A program made the translations under genes and the position numbers. Below are positions 50,111-52,431 of a stretch of DNA of 52,431 bases, in pieces. The stretch comes from JBBDIM01 sp040880405. Its GTDB lineage: Bacteria > Planctomycetota > Planctomycetia > Pirellulales > Pirellulaceae. Below the pieces are notes generated by a model that worked only from the letters and a program-made list of their open reading frames with translations, was not told the DNA's origin and did no database searches. Position 1 is the stretch's first letter; each line of letters starts with the position of its first letter. The stretch covers positions 1 to 52,431 of the forward strand of contig JBBDIM010000010.1 in NCBI GenBank assembly GCA_040880405.1. The letters run 5' to 3'.

Positions 50111-52192
50111 TTAAAAATGGAACGACTGGGCAAGTTCCGCCGGAGCGGCGGCGTATTTGAGCGGTTCCATGGTGCTGGAGGCTCTGCCTTGGCTGATGCT
50201 CCGCATCGCACTGGAGTAGCCAAACAGCTCCGCCAGCGGAGCGTGGGCCTGAATGACGACGTTGCCACTACGATTTTCCGTCTTGGCAATTTCCCCCCGG
50301 CGTTTCATGATGTCGCCGACGAAGTCGCCCAGGAACTCTTCCGGAGTCGTGATCATCAACTTCATGATCGGTTCGAGCAGCGTTGGGGTGGCGGCCTGCA
50401 TCCCCTTTTCAAACGCATCCCCCGCAGCGATCGCAAAGGCGGTCTCGGTGCTGCCCATTTCCGCGACTTCACCTCCTAGGATCGTAATCCGCAGGTCGGT
50501 TAGCGGAAAACCGCCGATAATGCCCCCTCCGGCACCTCGGCCGCTCAATTCCTCCTGGGCGGCCTGAATCAGCTCCAGCGGGACTTGTTCCGGGGGGCAT
50601 TTGGAGAGGACCACGACCGGCGTGGCCTGGTTTTCCACATGCTCGACCTGGATTTTTAGTTTCGCGAACAACTGCTGTCCGCCAATCACGCGATGGCACG
50701 CGCCGGTGACAGTCGCCTTGGAGTTGACCGTTTCGCGATAGCTGACCCTCGGCTTGTGAACCTTCACGTTCAGCTTGAAATCGCGGAGCAACTTATGGCG
50801 AATGACCTCCAGATGCAGTTCGCCCATCCCGCTGATCACGGTCTGGCCGGTGTCTTTGTTCTCGCTCGCCTGGAAGGTCGGATCCTGCCGCCGCATCATG
50901 GCCAAGGTATCGGTCAATTTGTCCTTGTCGGCCGACGACTCCGGCTCGATCGCCATCGCGATGACCGTTTCCGGGAAAGTGATCGATTCCAGCAAGATCG
51001 GGTGCCGGGTATCGCAGACCGTGTCGCCGGTCACCGAATGCCGCAGGCCGATGATCCCCACAATGTCCCCAGTGCCGACGAAATCGACCTGCTCCTTCCG
51101 CGCGGCTTGGATATGCCAAAGCTGGGCGCAGTTTTCCTTCTCATCACGACCTGGGTTGAGCAGCCGGGTATTAGACTTCAGTTCACCCGAGTAGATGCGG
51201 ACCCATGACATGTCGCCATGTTTGGCGGGCAATACCTTGAAGACAAGGCCGCAGAACGGCTCCTCCGGAACCGGCTTGCGGATCTCCGGCGCGTTTTTCT
51301 TGGTGGGATTCACGCCTTCCACCGGCGGGCAGTCGTGGGGGCTGGGCAAGTAGTGCGTCACGGCGTCGAGCACCGGCTGCACCCCAATCCCATCCAAAGC
51401 CGAGCCGACCAAAACCGGCTGCATCACGCGTTTCAGGGTCGCTTGTCGTAAGACATCGCGAATTAACTTGGTCGGGATTTCCTCCTCGGCCAGGCTTAGC
51501 TCCATCAGCTCGTTACTCAGGTCGTACAGACGCTCCAGCATCTGTTCACGCCACTGCCGGGCCTCTTCCAGTTGATCCTCCGGGATCTCGCTCGAAGCGA
51601 CCGTGGTGTCCTGATCATCCTTGCCGAAGGTCAGCATCCGCATCTCGATCAGATCGATCACGCCGCGAAAGGCGTTCGCCTGATGGGGCGGACCCGCGCC
51701 GACCGGAATCTGGATCGGAACCGGGCTCGCCTTCAGCCGCCGCTCCATCTCTTTGAGCGTGCCGTAAAAATCCGCCCCCTCGCGGTCCATCTTGTTGATG
51801 AACGCGATTCGCGGCACCTTGTACCGATCGGCCTGACGCCAAACCGTCTCGCTTTGGGCCTCCACTCCTTCCCGCGCACTGAATACCACCACGCCGCCAT
51901 CGAGCACTCGGAGACAGCGTTCCACCTCGGCAGTGAAGTCGACGTGCCCCGGGGTGTCGATCAGGTTGACGGTGAAGTTTTTCCAGGGGAATGTCACGCA
52001 CGCGGCGTAGATGGTGATGCCACGCTGTTGCTCTTCCTCGTCGAAGTCCGTGTGGGTCGTCCCCTTGTCGACTTGGCCGACTCGGTGCGATTGGCCACTG
52101 TAGTACATCATCCGCTCTGTTACGGTGGTCTTGCCCGCGTCGATGTGGGCGATGATCCCGATGTTGCGAATCGATTCCAGGTTGCGTTTCAT
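50111..52192 (-). CDS. elongation factor G, EF-G2-like
   Basis: A 693-residue translational GTPase. G1 is AHIDAGKTT, G2 is RGITI, G3 is DTPGHVDF, G4 is NKMD and G5 is GSAL. Domains II-V follow, with domain IV starting near VSYRETVNSKATV and ending with the EF-G-type FGYSSAMRSISQGRASSTME. The switch I region (HTDFDEEEQQRGITIYAACV) and the run NLIDTPGHVDFTAEVERCLRVLDGGVVVF are closer, as I recall them, to mitochondrial EF-G2 and the spd-type EF-G2 of planctomycetes than to classical FusA. A role in ribosome recycling rather than translocation is therefore possible. The ATG at MKRNLESIRN was chosen. It is upstream of rpsJ on the same strand, 300 bases away. Confidence 0.9.
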   Translation of the reverse strand: MKRNLESIRNIGIIAHIDAGKTTVTERMMYYSGQSHRVGQVDKGTTHTDFDEEEQQRGITIYAACVTFPWKNFTVNLIDTPGHVDFTAEVERCLRVLDGGVVVFSAREGVEAQSETVWRQADRYKVPRIAFINKMDREGADFYGTLKEMERRLKASPVPIQIPVGAGPPHQANAFRGVIDLIEMRMLTFGKDDQDTTVASSEIPEDQLEEARQWREQMLERLYDLSNELMELSLAEEEIPTKLIRDVLRQATLKRVMQPVLVGSALDGIGVQPVLDAVTHYLPSPHDCPPVEGVNPTKKNAPEIRKPVPEEPFCGLVFKVLPAKHGDMSWVRIYSGELKSNTRLLNPGRDEKENCAQLWHIQAARKEQVDFVGTGDIVGIIGLRHSVTGDTVCDTRHPILLESITFPETVIAMAIEPESSADKDKLTDTLAMMRRQDPTFQASENKDTGQTVISGMGELHLEVIRHKLLRDFKLNVKVHKPRVSYRETVNSKATVTGACHRVIGGQQLFAKLKIQVEHVENQATPVVVLSKCPPEQVPLELIQAAQEELSGRGAGGGIIGGFPLTDLRITILGGEVAEMGSTETAFAIAAGDAFEKGMQAATPTLLEPIMKLMITTPEEFLGDFVGDIMKRRGEIAKTENRSGNVVIQAHAPLAELFGYSSAMRSISQGRASSTMEPLKYAAAPAELAQSFHF

Positions 52193-52273
52193 TGCGATCT
52201 CAGCGAGCCAGGACAATCCGGTCGGGCCGCGATGACGGCTCCGGACCGGACAAAGGATAATCACATATCACAT

Positions 52274-52279
52274 ATCATA
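52274..52279 (-). promoter_or_regulatory. possible -10 element for the EF-G gene
   Basis: On the minus strand TATGAT lies about 80 bases before the EF-G start, followed by a short tandem ATATGTG repeat. No good -35 is visible at 16-18 bases upstream, so this is weak. Confidence 0.25.
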
Positions 52280-52320
52280 AAAGGTTGACGCTCGGCGGCT
52301 ACCACGCCAGCCTCGTGTAG

Positions 52321-52351
52321 CCACGCTTGCTAAAAGCGTGGGTTAACCCAC
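52321..52351. repeat. palindromic repeat, CCACGCTT...AAGCGTGG family, copy 3
   Basis: Stem CCACGCTT (52321-52328) and AAGCGTGG (52334-52341) with a 5-base loop, preceded by GTAG. A second palindrome, GTGGGTTAACCCAC (52338-52351), shares its right edge. It is upstream of the EF-G gene. Confidence 0.65.
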
Positions 52352-52385
52352 GTAGCCCTGCCGGCGGCCCGCAATCAATCGGGAT

Positions 52386-52414
52386 AGGGAGGAGCCTTGC
52401 GGCTCCTTCCCTCC
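52386..52414. repeat. palindromic element (GGAGCCTTGCGGCTCC)
   Basis: The stem GGAGCC / GGCTCC with loop TTGC is extended by imperfect AGGGA / TCCCT pairing. It is near the window edge; it may be a terminator for a gene beyond the window or another REP-like unit. Confidence 0.45.
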
Positions 52415-52431
52415 CACACCACCGGGCATAC

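Overview
The window is about 52 kb of moderately GC-rich bacterial chromosome that I read as a planctomycete, most likely of the Pirellula/Blastopirellula/Rhodopirellula group. The basis is the lineage-typical gene set: a one-heme cytochrome/DUF1549/DUF1553 protein (PSD1 type) beside a DUF1501 protein, a prepilin-like DUF1559 protein, a Tat-exported Gfo/Idh/MocA oxidoreductase, a DUF4926 protein, and a ribosomal-protein cluster with unusually wide gaps.

Positions 1-32 kb are accessory and housekeeping genes in small units. In order they are a membrane-anchored coiled-coil protein, a secreted oxidoreductase, a SlyD-type peptidyl-prolyl isomerase, a short UvrC, a DUF502 membrane protein, phosphoglucomutase, a HAD phosphatase, two unrecognised proteins (one with poly-aspartate tracts), a 1181-residue AsmA-like protein, a DUF1559 protein, dihydroorotase, peptidase T, a small barnase-like protein, a secreted secretin-like fragment, the DUF1501/PSD1 pair, a renalase-like FAD protein, polyphosphate kinase 2 and a secreted propeller-like protein. 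The gaps carry many short palindromic repeats in several families. The two most striking are hairpins whose arms carry GGGGTCnGGACTC and hairpins whose arms carry GGGGATAAGTTCAATTAC; some copies of both have AAAAGGGG...CCCCTTTT ends.

Positions 32-33 kb hold a DUF4926 gene, a C-terminal remnant that looks like DUF6883, and an HExxH putative metallopeptidase. They lie just beyond the rho-independent terminator of the ribosomal cluster.

Positions 33-50 kb (all minus strand) are the fused S10-spc-alpha cluster. Its transcription order is rpsJ-rplC-rplD-rplW-rplB-rpsS-rplV-rpsC-rplP-rpmC-rpsQ-rplN-rplX-rplE-rpsN-rpsH-rplF-rplR-rpsE-rplO-secY-adk-map-rpmJ-rpsM-rpsK-rpoA-rplQ. A good sigma70-like promoter precedes rpsJ and a weaker one precedes rpmJ. 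rpmD, infA and rpsD are absent from their usual places. Upstream of rpsJ lies an elongation factor G gene whose sequence resembles the mitochondrial EF-G2 type.

I found no rRNA, tRNA, CRISPR array, integrase or transposase. The strongest leads are the hairpin repeat families (one with a collapsed copy), the barnase-like protein without an adjacent inhibitor, the DUF6883 remnant coupled to DUF4926, the shortened UvrC, the EF-G2-like factor, and the 62-base overlap of rpsC and rplP.
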